A stretch of DNA of 34,318 nucleotides from Bacteroidota bacterium. Its GTDB lineage: Bacteria > Bacteroidota > Bacteroidia > Cytophagales > Cytophagaceae. The DNA lies in assembly GCA_023428135.1 (NCBI GenBank), contig JAEYZG010000066.1, positions 1-34,318 of the forward strand. Direction: 5' to 3'. This document shows positions 34,274 through 34,318 of the stretch, one piece after another. The translations under genes were made by a program, and so were the position numbers. The notes beneath the pieces were generated by a model. It was not told the origin of the DNA. It saw nothing but the letters and a program-made list of their open reading frames with translations, and did not search any database. The first letter of the stretch is position 1; the number at the start of each line of letters is the position of its first letter.

Positions 34274-34318
34274 TTATTTTTTGTTAAATTTCTTTCTTAA
34301 AGATTCTCCTTCAAGATC
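34274..34318 (-). CDS. istB: IstB-like ATP-binding protein, C-terminal end (partial)
   Basis: The last 14 codons of a minus-strand frame, reading DLEGESLRKKFNKK then TAA at 34276-34274, open to the window edge. From memory, IstB helper ATPases of IS21-family elements often end in a RIELKGESMRKK-like tail, which this resembles. It lies 34 nt inside the repeated terminal motif, as expected for istB, the second gene of these elements. The assignment rests on very little sequence. Confidence 0.5.
   Translation of the reverse strand, partial: DLEGESLRKKFNKK

Larger units (their letters stand above)
34192..34318 (-). mobile_element. End of an IS21-family insertion sequence (partial, istB side)
   Basis: Two direct copies of a 20-nt motif, ATTCCGATGAAAGTGTACCA (34197-34216) and ATTCCGGTGAAAGTGTACCA (34220-34239), differ at one base and have a period of 23. 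IS21-family elements carry such repeated transposase-binding motifs near their ends. A minus-strand reading frame with an IstB-like C-terminus follows at once. The exact outer boundary and any target duplication cannot be fixed because the rest lies outside the window. Confidence 0.6.

Noticed and set aside
1..34318. CRISPR arrays, tRNA or rRNA genes
   Set aside because: No regularly spaced direct repeats and no tRNA- or rRNA-like conserved stretches were seen by eye; a tRNAscan or Infernal run would be needed to exclude small RNAs fully.

Overview
The window looks like a chromosome segment of a Bacteroidota member of the Cytophagales type (Cytophaga/Sporocytophaga-like). It is AT-rich and has a fused SecDF and a long (1122-residue) SecA without the C-terminal zinc motif. 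It has Bacteroidota-type promoters (TTTG, 20-nt spacer, TANNTTTG), type IX secretion system (T9SS) sorting domains of both classes, and a PorP/SprF-family protein. The genus is inferred from gene content only.

Layout. 1-1.1 kb: end of a Crp/Fnr regulator and an SDR oxidoreductase. 1.1-7.0 kb (minus): M20 amidohydrolase, SPOR lipoprotein, secA, dapF. 7.2-9.7 kb (minus): the classical rpsP-rimM-trmD-rplS cluster with well-formed promoters before rpsP and rplS. 9.8-11.7 kb: rdgB and udk (plus) facing ppa (minus), with two long inverted repeats built of degenerate AAAGC/AAAGT units. 11.8-15.3 kb: a small secreted protein and secDF behind a consensus promoter, closed by a strong terminator.

15.6-20.9 kb is the most interesting block. 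A tight minus-strand operon encodes an ECF sigma factor, a membrane anti-sigma-like protein, and a secreted leucine-rich-repeat protein with a T9SS type B C-terminus. A PorP/SprF protein is divergent from it. The periplasmic part of the anti-sigma protein copies the domain order of the C-terminus of the secreted neighbour. This suggests a self-contained module in which sigma activity is tied to export of its own cargo. Next come a small DUF937-like protein, a perfect 48-bp palindrome running exactly from stop codon to stop codon, and an 1135-residue beta-helix/LamG protein with a type A sorting domain.

24.8-34.3 kb is accessory: a second Crp/Fnr regulator, a putative beta-barrel protein and a quinone-oxidoreductase-like MDR; a small protein with an apparent internal deletion; a cluster of three small unrecognised genes, two of which share a duplicated module; a large secreted protein of unknown function; an NmrA-like protein and an AraC regulator. 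At the right edge lie what appear to be the end of an IS21-family element and the last codons of its istB. No tRNA, rRNA or CRISPR array was seen.
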